DNA of 64,000 bases from Scatophagus argus (Eukaryota; Chordata; Actinopteri; Scatophagidae), in NCBI RefSeq assembly GCF_020382885.2, contig NC_058494.1, forward strand, positions 28,561,225 to 28,625,224, in the 5' to 3' direction. Shown here in pieces: positions 45,501 to 59,515 of this stretch. The number at the start of each line of letters is the position of its first letter. The stretch's first letter is position 1. The position numbers and the translations under genes are program-made. The notes under the pieces were generated by a model. It did not search any database, was not told the origin of the DNA, and worked only from the letters and a program-made list of their open reading frames with translations.

Positions 45501-47403
45501 GACGAGATGATTGTGTCGGTTAATCCTGACGAATCGTTCAGACTGTAAAATGCCCAATAGTCATGAACCTGATCAGCTGCAGGTGAAGAAAGCTGTTCAG
45601 TTTGTGTTGAGGTGTGAATGAGCCGTGTCCTCTGACCTTCCCACAGTGGTACCATCAGACCTGTTGGCAGCAGCAGCAGGCGTACCCCGCCACCTTACCA
45701 GAGGCCCCCTATGCCTACCAGCACTTCACCCCCTACCTGAGCCAGGAACCCCCTCTGCACGGTAAGACCTACACACTTTCTGATTGGCTGCTGGGACAAA
45801 GAGCTGCCACTTCATTGGCTGCTTGGGTAGATGGAAGCGGTCAGCATTTTCATGAGTGGCAAATGGAGACTGATGTAGCCATTCAGACTGTTCCCTAGTG
45901 CCGTGCAGTGAAGTTCAGGTGCTGAAGCTCAGGGTCGGTCAGTTCTGTACGGGACTGGACTCCGCGGCAGCCCCCTGAGGTGGAGTACAGCAGCAGTGAG
46001 TCCTGTTGAAGCCCAGTTTTCACAGTGGGGGGCCCGAGCTCTGGCATGAGTATCCTGATGTATTCCTCATGGTGCTCCAGAGTCTGAGGCTTAGTCGGGT
46101 CCATGAAGACCAAAAGCTGCTTTGTTCACTGAATTTCCTGTAAATCCTCTGACTGTGAGAGCACATTCTCAGATGTTCCTGAAGCTTTGTTTTTTGAATG
46201 TGGTCAGTATGAGCTCAGCCATGAACTCGGAGAGGAGGTTTCCTTTTCCCCAGACTCTGGTCCACTTTCCGTAAGATCACTGCTGGGATCCTATCGGGTG
46301 ATCTGGGAATATCCTGACTCGTATGTTGGACATACACCATTCTGTGATAATCCAGAGTAACTACACTTCTGCTTGTTTTTCCTCTGAAACAGGTGGTAGG
46401 ATTTCACATAGATGTTTGACTATAAATATGAAACAGTGTGAAACGTGGTGACATGTTGAAATGCAGCATGGGACTAAGTTCTGTCCTCGTCTTGAACATG
46501 TTTAAGTCTGGAAGCAAAACACACTCGTAGTGTGAAGTTTACTGTCAGAAATGCTCATGCAAAAGACTTCTTCTCTGATTAAATAAACTTGTCCAGCTTG
46601 TTCAGCTTTCATAATTCATTTCCTGTCATGTCATGTGACTGTCACATCCAATATAATGTTAGTGGCTGCTTGCTAACGTTAGCTGCCCCTCTTGATAAGT
46701 GAGCTAGTTGATTTGATCAAACCCGCACACCTAACGGGAAGTAGAACCTCTCTGATCTGGTCCTGGTCTTCTATTTCCAGCTGCGCCACCAACATATCCT
46801 GAGACAGCTCGAGGCCCCCATCAGTCCCCCTCGTCCTACCCAGAGTCCAGCAGGGCAGGAGACGGACAGACAAACGGACACAGTAGCGGTTAGTACTGAA
46901 GAAGTTTTAACTCCTACCTGTCAGATATGAGCTTTTGTTACTTCTATAAAAACATCTGGACGCACCTGGACATGGCGATGGAAAATCACTCAGGTTGGTT
47001 TGTTTCATATCCTTCCTCATCAGGCCCCGCCATGGAAGGCTCATCCTCCATCAGCCCCACCCCCACAGGCTCCACCTCTGCATCTGTTCTCCTGTATCAG
47101 GATCAGACAGCCCCTCCCTCACTCCTGCACCTGCAATATGAAGCTCCACCCCCAGCCGCCTACCTGCCCTCCGCCCCTCCACCTCCTCTTCCTCACCCTG
47201 CTCATCCTCACCCCACCCACCTCCCACATCACTCCTCCTACCATCCCTGCCTCCCCCCCTCAACCCACTGGGGGGCACTGCCAGGCGGAGGCCACACCCC
47301 CCGAGTCTACTGCCCCGCCCCCAATCCTGGTCATGTGATCAGTTACATCACCGCCCCGCCCCCCCACCACACAGCCACACACTACATCCCCCCAACCATC
47401 TAA
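36565..47403 (+). CDS. alg13: ALG13-like OTU-Tudor protein lacking the glycosyltransferase domain
   Basis: 25 exons, all phases closing, 912 aa: 36565-36684, 37245-37328, 37410-37460, 37537-37583, 38656-38728, 39000-39081, 39310-39475, 39694-39757, 39894-40011, 40300-40364, 41005-41105, 41358-41443, 41646-41910, 42176-42217, 42800-42947, 43027-43201, 43345-43380, 43456-43511, 44092-44160, 44758-44884, 44964-45083, 45247-45287, 45647-45761, 46781-46888, 47024-47403. An OTU domain (about residues 12-155; His in NGHYD) is followed by [20 protein letters not shown], a Tudor domain (about 283-345, [20 protein letters not shown]), Arg- and Pro-rich regions, the [26 protein letters not shown] motif shared with ALG13 and OTUD4, and a Pro/His-rich tail. 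The start [16 protein letters not shown] and [18 protein letters not shown] favour ALG13 over OTUD4. A TAG at 36547-36549 in frame blocks upstream extension. The expected catalytic Cys is Ser32. Activity is unproven. Confidence 0.9.
37849..38325. mobile_element. MITE-like element in intron 4 of the ALG13-like gene
   Basis: The left end atgctgcgttccatttgtat...aacttgtaa and the right end ttacaagtgcaaaaggaacgcaccat form imperfect terminal inverted repeats. The interior has no coding capacity. No clear target duplication was found, so the superfamily is left open. Confidence 0.6.
44208..44473 (+). mobile_element. tRNA-derived SINE, intron 19 of the ALG13-like gene
   Basis: A tRNA-like head has box A-like cgtggatcagcggttagggt and box B ggttcgattcc. 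It is followed by tacccttgagcaaggtacct, ctccccgggcgctgcacgc, a (tg)n stretch, cacttgggtgggttaaatgc and a tail (ctttaat)n. It is not an intact tRNA gene: no acceptor stem closes after box B. A truncated antisense relative lies at 19195-19320. Confidence 0.8.
44862..44925. repeat. CA microsatellite spanning an exon-intron border
   Basis: The (ca)n tract interrupted by gacac begins inside exon 20 of the ALG13-like gene (encoding ATHTQTRS) and continues past the donor site at 44885. Length change would alter both protein and splice-site spacing. Confidence 0.75.
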
Positions 47404-47448
47404 CACACACAGACTTCTTCCTGCTCAAATATAAAACAACTGCTTCAA

Positions 47449-47454
47449 AATAAA
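47449..47454 (+). terminator. Poly(A) signal of the ALG13-like gene
   Basis: AATAAA lies 46 bp after the stop codon at 47401-47403. A second AATAAA at 47754-47759 would give a longer 3' UTR. Confidence 0.6.
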
Positions 47455-48384
47455 ATACAAAAAAGGCTGAAATGTGAGTGAAGTACCTCAAAGGAATAAC
47501 TTATTGTTTGAAATGTTTGTTAGCTGTTAATTGTTTGACCTGCCTGCTGTTACCATGGCAACGCAGGTGACAATGTCCTCATTTGCCACAATGACCAGGC
47601 ATTTGACTAATGTTGTCAGATTTCTGTTTAAGTTTATCTTCAGTTTATCTTTCAGAGATAAGCCAGCCAATCAGAAAGAGGGGGCGTGGCCAGTCCCTGT
47701 TTAGAAGGGATGTATTTGTGTTTAACTAGTGGTCAGTTTTTTGTTACTGGGTGAATAAAGTTTGTTGTACCAGCAGATGATTGTGTCTTCAGTTTTGTTC
47801 TGTTTTTTTTTTTTTTTTTCTTTTTTTTGTTTGTAGCTGCTGCTTGGTCGGGTGGAGTCATGAGAACTTGTGGCTGACGGAGTGAAACATGAGTTATGTG
47901 GAGGCAGATAATGTGGTGCATGACTTAACTGTCACAGTGAACCAGCAGGGACGAGTTAAAGCTTTTAGTTTCATCACGTTAACTGTGATTTCATTCATCT
48001 CTGATATTTACTTTTCAATGTGTGACTGCAAACTCGATCTCAACTAAGTCCAGAAACCTGCATCAGATCACTGGACCCTTTCACACCAAAACCAAACTGG
48101 CAACCAACTGAATCCTGCCTGACCTGTGCTCCAGTGAAGAGGTCTCATACCAGACCAAGACATTCTGGCACAATGAGGATGTTCGTTTTCCTCCAGTCAC
48201 TCAAAGCACCACAGAAGACAACCTGACAACGAACCCGTCCACAAACGCATCACCTGCGAGTACAGAGATGCAGCTCACGCAGGTGATGACACGTCGTAGG
48301 TTTGTATGAAATCAGAACTTCCTAGATGCAAACAGGACAAAAGAGCAGAACAAAATGCAACCAAATGGAACCAGAACGCACAAC
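47455..48384. other. Convergent spacer between ALG13-like and EOLA1-like genes
   Basis: No gene seen. It holds the alternative poly(A) signal at 47754 and a poly-T stretch at about 47798-47828. The rest is plain AT-rich sequence. Confidence 0.55.
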
Positions 48385-48390
48385 TTTATT
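48385..48390 (-). terminator. Poly(A) signal of the EOLA1-like gene
   Basis: TTTATT on the plus strand reads AATAAA for the minus-strand gene, about 170 bp past its stop codon (48559-48561). Confidence 0.55.
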
Positions 48391-48558
48391 AACAAAACAA
48401 GTCAGCTTCAAGTCTGGACTGACTTGGGATCAGAAGATTTCTTGATTACCTGTGACGACAGACGTGAGGTTCATTCAGGTGCTCACCAGCACGTCAGCAA
48501 TGTTAACTGTTCATTACAATCAACAGTTGAGATGTTTCAGTCTGATTGAATGTTGTTG

Positions 48559-50476
<1,918 letters not shown>

Positions 50477-51842
50477 TTTTATTGAATCCAAATTTAATTG
50501 CTGAAATTGAGATTACAAATGAAAGATAATAAATGCACATGGACAACACACCCCATTTTAAATGTAACAAATTATGTAACTAACAGCTTGTTTTTGTCGA
50601 TAAAGTTTTCTCTTTGCAAGACAGAATATTTCACAGGTTTTGTTTAATCAGTAAGACTTTTTCCACCAACATGCAAATCACAGAGCAAGAACACACAGCA
50701 CCGATCTATAATCAAGAAATCTCAACAACCAATCACAGATGGTACAGGACAGTTTGTTTACATCATCAGCAGTAGTGATGACATCACACAAACGGATGAA
50801 ACACCTCCTGTGTGAGGGCGCTGATGTCATCACTTCACTTCCTGTTTTTACAGAGAAATTGTTGACATTGATGTCATAACTTTATACTGATTAATATTCA
50901 TCTGCAACACACATCACCTGCATTAATCGATTAATGATGAAAAGCAGCATGTCCTTATCACTAACGAGCTCTTCGCTGGTTGCCACAGCAACTAATTAAA
51001 CAGATGCCGAAACCAGCAGCAGGGAACACGAGGAGAAAACACGTCCATGTTCACAGCTTCAAAATACTGTTTATGTACAGTCATATGTACAGGTCACCGA
51101 AAGAGAGGATAAATCAATAATGTATGAATATAATGTCTTTTAAAAACAGACAGCAAACAGAAACAAAAATACAATATCTGTTATAAGATAAATGTAAAAA
51201 ATAACGTTCAATAAAATAATAATTTCTTTTAGATGATTGGATTGCATGAGCAAACTAAATCAAATCAAATCAAATTAAATGATCAAACGTTTTGAAGTCC
51301 ACTGGACAACATTTAAGAACTTTTATCAGAAACAACAGGAACAGCTGATCCATCTGACCGACGGGAAACACAGCGAGGACCAACAGTTTTACGGCTGCCA
51401 GATGCTGCACTAAACGCAAGACTGAGCGCCACCTGCTGGACAATCTGCTGCTCGCAGTCCACCCGCTGATCACTGATCAGTATCGTATTCATCAGAAGTC
51501 ACGTTTTTGGTAACCACTGTCACTTCATTACTAAAACACGTAAATCGGTCTGTAGTCCTGTTAGCAGTTTGTCCTAAAGGTGGCGCTACAGGAAACACCA
51601 CAGAGTCATTAACATGTAAAGGGTTCGTCCTCTGGAGAGCAGGATAAGTAAAACTAAACTTTACCTAAACATTTTTTCTAAATATTTAGACTTTATTTTT
51701 CTCTCAAGGGGAATCTTTTGTGCTTCTTCTGTCCCAACAAAACCTTTTCCAGTGACTTTATTGGTGTTTCCTGTTTTTGGTTTTGACTTTGTCAGCGCTG
51801 GTCTGGGGTCTGTCTTCACACAGACTGAACTTCCTGCTCTCC
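50477..51842 (-). other. Probable 3' UTR of the WASF3-like gene
   Basis: AT-rich non-coding DNA after the wasf3 stop codon. Minus-strand AATAAA signals occur at 51757-51762, 51692-51697 and 50477-50482, so UTRs of about 0.1 to 1.4 kb are possible. The longest is assumed here. Confidence 0.4.
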
Positions 51843-54800
51843 TCAGTCAGACCACTCCTGGTCCTCAGGTTCAGACTCCTCCTCTGATTCGCTGTATTCC
51901 ACTGCAATACGTCGCGACAGGATGGTGGCGACATCATTTCCTGCGGGCTCTCTTTTTTTAGCTTCCTCCTGCTCGCGCTGCTCCTGAACTTTCCTCAGCT
52001 GAATCCCTGCAGACCAGGAGAAACCAGGAAATCAACATGTCAGACTGCAGGACAGGATGTAAGTCTGGTTTTCCAAGTTCCAGATGAACTTCAGAGACAG
52101 GCTAAGCTATGGCTAATCACAGTTTACTGTGACCACAGCTTTCAGTTAGGCATTACACAAATACAACAAACATCACACAGTGTGACAGTGTGTGAATGTG
52201 ATGACGCTGGGATAACAGCGAGACGCGTCCACCTGTCCTGGAAGCATGTGACAACACACACGTTTGCTAACACGACCAAACTTTACAAACACAGTCGGAC
52301 AGCTGACCTCTGCGTATGGCAGCCAGCAGGTCGCTGCGGGCGTCGTTCATCGGCACATTCGGCCCGCCGGGTGGCTTCCTGCCATCCATTGCCGGGGGTA
52401 ATGGGGGAGCAGCAGCAGCAGCTGAGGGTGGGACTTGGCCTCCGGGCCGGGAGGGGGAGGGGACATAGTTAGCTGGGGGGGGCGGAGGGGGGGAGGGGCT
52501 GTAGGGCCGAGAGAGGACAGCACCACCTAGAGACAAAAAAGTACATTTTTCACATTTTCTTGGCAACCAGCAAACACACACAAGCATCCAGACAAGTCAC
52601 ATACACAAGTCTATTTATGTTCTTCATGTACTTATACTTAATTATACTTATACTTCATACAAATATGCTTCATACATCTGACTTGTGACACGTGGTTTCT
52701 TCATCTCTCTTATATGAACATGCAGCCCTGACTGATTTTCAGTTGTACCAAACACATGATGACACCATGTTTCATTATAATGTGTGACTTTATTAAAATG
52801 TAAAATGTATGATGTCACCAAAAGAAGATGGCAGCACTCATATCAGGGCTGTTCTGGCTTCACAGTTGGAGGAAGGGGGGCAGACTTCCTAACTTCAGTT
52901 CAATTCAGTTTATTTATATAGCACCAATTCACAACAAAAGTTATCCCATGACACTTTCCAATTAGAGCAGGTCTAGACCAAATTACCTTCACTGTATGAC
53001 ATGTAGACTTCACTGTTATACAGCAATAAAGGATTTAGGTGTCTACACAACTAACAAAATAATTGGAAACCTGTCCATTACCTTGGTTTCCAGGAGCAAC
53101 GGCAGGATGCAGCGGCGTTGCCATGGCAGCAGTGTGGGTGGAGTTGTTGGGGAATGCTGATGGCATGAGAGGAGGGGGTGGCGGCGGAGGGGCTGGAGGG
53201 ATCTGATGGTCACTGAAGAGAGATGGAGGTCAAAGGTCAAATATGGCAGATGATGAAACTGTGTGCTTATGTGCTTGTGTGTGTGTGTGGTGTACTTGGC
53301 CTCCTTGGTGGCGTTAGTCCGTGCTCCGTTCTGATTGGTGGAGCCTGTGAGTGGTGGATGGTGGTGATGATGCGCCTGGTTGCGGCCTAGTGAATGCTGC
53401 CGGGTGGTTGCCACAGAGACCGCAGAGGAAGCGGGTCGGAAGGCGCGGTCCAGTGACTGAGTCTGACCACTTCCACCAGTTGCCATGGTGACGTGATCTT
53501 TCCCATCATGCCTCTGCATGTCATGGGAGCTGTTGGGGTCATCTGACATCCCTGACCTGTTGTATGAGGAGTGAAACAGTCATGGAGACACGTGGAGTCG
53601 TTACTACAGCTGATACATCAGTGGTCACCCACAGAAAGAACCTGTTCAGTTCCTGGTCTGACGACAGCACATCCATCTGTCTGGCTGAATTAGTGATCCA
53701 ACTCTAACAGTCATTTAGAACAAGTTTTTGACTGAGACCAGGACCATCTCAGACTGACTCAGAGATGGAACAGAAAGATGTAATTCAGTTACATTCAGGT
53801 GTACTTACCTGTCAGGTGACATTGAGCCGTCAGAGGTGTGGTAAGGTGATGGTGTTACTCGTGCGTCTGGGCGGAGCTCCTTGTCGTATGCCATCAAGTT
53901 CCACTCCTGCCGTCTGTTACGAGCTTTCCGGACCTAAACGGGATGAAGGTCAGCATTTAACTCAGACCAAAGATTCACATGATGGAATACAGTGAATGAT
54001 GAGAAACTGACCTTCTTAACCTCCCGCCCTGAGGACTCCTCCACATGCTTCTGTTCCTGAATATAAGAGAAAGCTTTTTTTAAATTTGTTTGTTCATTCT
54101 GCTAGGCACCTTGATCTTTTCAGAAATGTAGGATGTAAGGAAACAGTGCAACTGTGGGTAGATGAACCTTCTGTCGTCTCTTCTCTTTGCGCTTATTCTC
54201 GGTGGCCTGCAGCATCTTTTCCTTCCACAGGCTGAAGAAGTAAGATGGGTCGGTGTAGAACTTCAGGCCATCCTTCTTATCATCCCTGCACACACACAAA
54301 GTTTTTACTTAAAGGAGCAAGAGATAGCTCAAACCACGGTTTTGGTGACTTTTTGTTTGCTGTATATTGTACTGTGTTTACTGTACTTTGTAAATTGTTA
54401 ATGTATTACCTCTATATTTTACCTCTCTATTTTTTTTTTGCAACACTTTTTGCTTTTTGCACTCTTTATCTGTTCTTCTGAGCTGCCACGACAAGTGAAT
54501 TTCCCCACTGCGGGATCAATAAAGTTCATCTTATCTTATCTTTGTTTTTGTCTTGTTTGAATGAAGGGTGTTGAGTGTGATAAGTTAACAAGGCAGTTCA
54601 GCTCATCGTAGTTCAGTAGAAGATTCTGGATTCTGGATTTGGTCTATATTCAGGTTATAAAGTAAATAGACTTATACACTCAAATATTCACATGTTCAAT
54701 TGTTCACCAAACCAAGAACTCAGGAAATGGGATAAAAACTGGGAAGCTAAGTCAATCAAATATTTGGGCATAAACAAACTAAAGACATTTTCAAATTATA

Positions 54801-57800
54801 CAGAAGCAACTATGAACATACTGACAATAGTATAAAGCAAGATGTAGACAGAAGGACTGCTTATCCAATGGAATTAATCGATAGGATAAACGTGGTAAAG
54901 ATGAACATCTTGCCATGTTTGCTATATGTGTTCTTGTCTCCACCAGTACCCATATCAAAAGATGAATTTCATAAATGGGATAAATGCATATCAAGATTTG
55001 CGTGGGGAGGTAAGTGACCTAGAATACGCTACACAACCCTACAATTACCTAAAGACAAAGGGGGAACGGCACTCCCAAATTTAAAAGAAAATTTTCAGGC
55101 TGCACAGCTACGTCAATTAATCTGCTGGTGTGATGAAGGTTTTGTGGCTCAATGGAAAATATTAAAACTTCCACAATAGACATAAAAACCTGTTTCAAAC
55201 AAATATAAGGGAAACAGAGTCACCTACATACACAAGAGGGGGACATAATTTTAACCCAGTGATATCCTTTACTTTAGATATATGGCATTCCATAGTGAAA
55301 GAACTAAAAATAGGTTAAAAAAAAATTAAAAAAAAATGGACTATTAAAATGGATTGCATTTGATGATAAATTTTTACCAAGAGAAAATTTGATGAAACAT
55401 TTAAATATTGATATGGCCAGAAAAGGGCCATATAAAAAGCCATATATAAAACTATAAAAAAGGGCGAAATGAGAATGAATGAATGAATGCTTTCAAGAGC
55501 TTAAAAATGCACATGAGCTAACTAATCAGGACTTATTTAGATACTTGCAAATGAGGGATTATTACATCAAAAATACTAAAACTAATGAGGATAAAATTCA
55601 TTCCATTATCCATTACTGAACCATTACTGGTTCAGTCATATAGCCATGCCATCCCAAAAACAGTATCTATTCTATATGGCTGCATAATGGAATCTTAAAA
55701 AGAGTCAACCTTATATGTTAAAGCCAAATGGGATAGGGAGATAGGTGAAGAGATATCAGAAGGGATATGGCACGATCTGTGGAAATCATACCAAACTAAT
55801 ACGCAGTCACTGAGATGGAGAAAATTTAACTGGAAAAACTTAATTCGATATTTTATCACACCTAGAATCAAAAGCAAACAGATAGGCACTCAACAGCCAT
55901 GCTGGAGATTGTGTAATCACATAGATCCAGATCGCACACATATTTTCTGGAAATGTACAAATATACAGCCCTTCTGGGGGAACGTTCATTCAGTTCTCTG
56001 TTATATCTTGGGTTATGTAATTCCTAAATCTTGCTTTGTTACGTACTTCAGACATTTGAATGGATCGGTGCATGTTGGAGATCAGTATCTGGTTAAGATT
56101 CTCCTGGTGGCTGGGAAGAAGGACATTACCAAAAACTGGCTCAAGACTGACACCCTGAGTAAAAAACAATGGATGTCAATCATAGAAGATAATTTGACGA
56201 TAGAGCAACTGATGGGCAAATTAAAAGAGAAACAAGACCTCTTTGTAAAAAGATGGAGAAAATGTTTTTTGTATAAAGAGAGACTCGAGGTTATCGTATA
56301 ATTGTATACAGGCTTTGTTCTAGACGACTGGTTACTAGTACTGTCTTGTTTTGCTGTATGCTTTCTTTTTCACATTATTATACTGAAATAAACAAATAAA
56401 AATTGTTTTAAAAAAAGAGGACAGAAGAGTTCAGAAGGTGGCCAGTTGGAATTTTTCTGCTTCGTAAGGAAAACAGGTGTGAGTATATTTCTTTTCTGGA
56501 CATTTTGTGAATTGTTTTGTTTCCTCATTAGACTAAAGTCTAAGAGAGCCTGTAAAACTCAGCGAATCCACCACTCATATTCATCTCCCAGCTGAAACTG
56601 AACTGTCAAAGTGATATTACAGGCAGGATGGGCTAGCGGGTTAGCATGCTAACTGCTGTCTCTGCAGTATCCTTACTGCGGAAGTTGCTATAAACTGACC
56701 TGTAAGGTGTCAGAATATTGAGAGGTGGAGGTTTGTCACAGTGTTGGTACATTTCCAGTACTGGGTTGAGGATGGAGCTCCGTGACACCACCTGCTGGTC
56801 CTGGATAGTACTGCTTCTGAAAGCCTTCCTCATGTTGATATCCTGCAGAGACACTACGCCACAAACAGTACTGTTACTGAGCATGAATGGTGTTTGAGAA
56901 ATTTAAGGGCCTTTACGAACTGGCAGCACAGAGTCATCTCATTAAAGATAAACAGTAACCAGGACCTCAAAACATGTTTATAATAAACTTATCCACCTTC
57001 CTCCACAGTGGAGTCCAGCTGTGTGACCTTCACTGCCAGCAGGTCCACTCGCTCCTGCAGGCTGTTCATCCTCAGGTAGAAACTGTTGGCCTCAGTGAAC
57101 AGCTCGCCAAAGATGTCCTCTGCATGACGACCTGCACGCCATCAGACACAGTACAGTACAAACAAACCTTGTCAACGACAGCGTTGTATGCTCATTTGAC
57201 CGACTACTTTTAGAGGCTGCACCTCCTTAACTGATCAAACACAGGTCTGGATGTGGACAGTAAGATATTATTGTTATTATTATTATTAACAATAAATCTT
57301 ATTGTTAGACAATAAGATTTCTGGCAGGGTAGAAATTCTGGTCTGCAGTTTGAGCGGTCTGAGATCAGATTTCTCTCCAGATGACGCCAGTCTGAGCCTG
57401 ATTATTGTTTGCCTGTTGGGCCTGACGGAGATGGTGCTGACATAAACTAAAAGACGAGGCTGACAAGTGGATTCTGTCTTTGTCTTTCTGTCCGCTGTGA
57501 ACTTTTAGCATTGCTTGTCAGGTCTGTCTGATCCTTTCCTTTAGGTCCTTGCCTGCCTTGAACTGAGTACAGCTGAACCTTCATGTTGAATCACTTTGTT
57601 CTGTGTGGTGCAAACATTACATGATGACTTGATATGACTTGCCGTCATTCTTGTTTAGGCCATCGTTGTTGAAATCAGTTAATTAGGGTTGAGTACCCGA
57701 GTGGTATTTAACTAACATCTTGCTGTATGATGGTCACTTAGTTATCGTTATGTTGTCTTTTATGCAAGTTATATTTGGTGTTTCTCTGTGTTGTCAGAAC

Positions 57801-58037
57801 TACCGCTGATACGTGCATCTTCCCACTTACTGTTCTGCGGCCTTATGGGTAAAGAAGCTACCAGTCAGAGAACCAGAGTCACAGTGGTAACCATCAGTAC
57901 TCACTGAGTCCTCCGAGCTGTTTGATGACAGCAGCCAGGGTGCTGTTGGTGACACACTCCAGCTCACTGGCGACCCCATCAGGCAGAGCACCGCGGCACA
58001 AATATCTGGGTTCAATGATCCGCTTCACCAAAGGCAT
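51843..58037 (-). CDS. wasf3: WASF3/WAVE3-like actin-nucleation promoting factor
   Basis: Subunit of the WAVE regulatory complex; relays Rac signals to Arp2/3 to form branched actin at the cell edge. Ten coding exons: 58037-57905, 57131-56997, 56853-56700, 54285-54168, 54056-54012, 53933-53809, 53556-53296, 53212-53082, 52526-52308, 52006-51843; phases close, 494 aa (human WASF3 502). The WAVE homology domain covers about residues 1-180 ([71 protein letters not shown]), then a basic KEKRRQK...[12 protein letters not shown] stretch, a Pro-rich middle with HHHHHPP, and a C-terminal VCA with WH2 ([16 protein letters not shown]), central ([16 protein letters not shown]) and acidic ([14 protein letters not shown]) parts. 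The sequence is nearest WASF3 among family members from memory. The ATG follows an acceptor by 7 nt, so an upstream non-coding exon is needed. Confidence 0.94.
52893..53000 (+). repeat. Interspersed fish repeat copy in a wasf3 intron
   Basis: The bases cagttcaattcagtttattt through gcaccaattcacaacaaaag to cattagagcaggtct match the copies at 11851 and 20405. It lies in intron 8, antisense to wasf3. Confidence 0.7.
54487..54545 (+). mobile_element. LINE 3' tail with (cttat)n
   Basis: The sequence gacaagtgaatttccccact, gcgggatcaataaagttcat, then (cttat)n is the sense counterpart of the repeat at 2755. Only the 3' end is recognised, in intron 3 of wasf3. Confidence 0.55.
54650..56418 (+). mobile_element. 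L1/Tx1-like LINE, 3' part of ORF2, degenerate
   Basis: Many broken frames read as the C-terminal half of an L1-type ORF2: [18 protein letters not shown] near 54734, then a longer intact piece ending at 56301 with [42 protein letters not shown] and [18 protein letters not shown]. It is followed by a short 3' UTR with aataaacaaataaaaattg. Stops and frameshifts in the 5' two-thirds show a dead copy. It sits in intron 3 of wasf3, antisense to that gene. Confidence 0.8.
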
Positions 58038-58097
58038 GGCTGACCTGCAGAGAGAGGGGGCGGGCTTAACTCTCCACATTTGTCCTTTGACCAATCA

Positions 58098-59515
58098 ACA
58101 GCCGCCTTGTCCTGACGCACCTCAAATCCATCACTGACCCACTCCTGGAACCCCTGTAGTTCGCCTACAGAGCCAACAGGTCTGTGGACGACGCTGTCAA
58201 CATAGCCCTACACTACATCCTTCGGCTTCTGGACTACACAGGAACCTACGCTAGGATCCTGTTCGTGGACTTCAGCTCTGCCTTTAACACAATCATCCTA
58301 CAGGACAAACTCTCCCAGCTGAGCGTACCTGACTCCACCTGCGGGTGGATCACTGACTTCCTGTCTGACAGGAGGCAGCACGTAAGGATGGTGAAGCACG
58401 TCTCTGACTCCCGGACCATCAGTACTGGATCACCGCAGGGCTGTGTTCTTTCTGTATACAAACACCTGCACCTCCAGCCATCAGAATGTCAAGCTCCTGA
58501 AGTTTGCGGATGACACCACCCTCATTGGACTCATCTCTGATGGGGATGAGTCAGCCTACAGATGGGAGATCGACCGTCTGGTGACTTGGTGCAGGCTCAA
58601 CAACCTGGAGCTCAATGCCTTCAAAACAGTGGAGCTGACAGTGGACTTCAGGACGAACCCACCCCCACCTGCCCACATCACCCTGTGTGGCTCCCCCGTG
58701 GTTACTGTGGAGCATTTCCGCTTCCTGGGAACCACCATCACACAGGACCTCAAATGGGAGCTGAACATCAGCTCCCTCATCAAAAAAGCACAGCAGAGGA
58801 TGTTTCTGCTTGAGGCAGTTGAAGCAGTTCAAACTGCTAAAGGCAATGATGGTGGACTTCTACACCTCCATCACAGAGTCCATCCTCACCTGCTCCATCA
58901 CCATCTGGTATGCTGCCGCCACTGCTAAGGACCTTAGCAGACTGCAGCGTATCATCTGCTCTGCTGAGAAGGTAATTGGTTGCAACCTACCTTCTCTTCA
59001 GGATCTGTACACCTCCAGGATCCTGAGGAGAGCATAAAAGATTGCAGCCGACCCTTCTCACCTGGGACACAAACTCTTTGAGGTGCTCCCCTCTGGCAGG
59101 AGGCTGCGGTCCTCTCGGACCAAAACCTCTCGCCACAAAAACAGCTTCTTTCCCTCTGCTGTCAGGCTCATGAACACACGAGAAGTCAACCACTGACACC
59201 CCTCAGCCCCTCACACCAACACAAACACACACACACACACAGAGTCACACACTCTCCCCTTGTACATTCAGGTCCCTGGCACGTCATCACTCTGCACTTT
59301 AAAAAATATGCATGGCCATCTGCAAATGTTTACGTCCACCATTGTATATACAGATGTATGTATATGTATACTGTGTATACGGACTTTTGGCATTTCACTA
59401 TTTATCCTTTTTGTTCTCTTTTCTTGTGTTTGTCTGCTGCACCTGATGCCAAAACAAATTCCTCGTAGGTGGAACCTACCTGGCAATAAAAGTTTTTCTG
59501 ATTCTGATTCTAGTT
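58098..59515 (+). mobile_element. L2-like LINE, 5'-truncated, frameshifted
   Basis: Three overlapping frames give reverse-transcriptase segments: FVDFSSAFNTI, STGSPQGCVLS, KFADDTTLIGLI (the F-A-D-D box), FLGTTITQDLKW, then ITIWYAAATAKDLSRLQRII and SAEKVIGCNLPSLQDLY. The copy ends with a typical short repeat tail gattctgattctag. Frameshifts near 58450 and 58810 break the ORF. It lies about 55 bp upstream of the exon carrying the wasf3 start codon, antisense to wasf3. Confidence 0.85.

Noticed and set aside
55909-56301. 130-codon plus-strand ORF as a host gene
   Set aside because: Sequence and following AATAAA-type tail match the end of an L1-like ORF2; it is part of a dead LINE.
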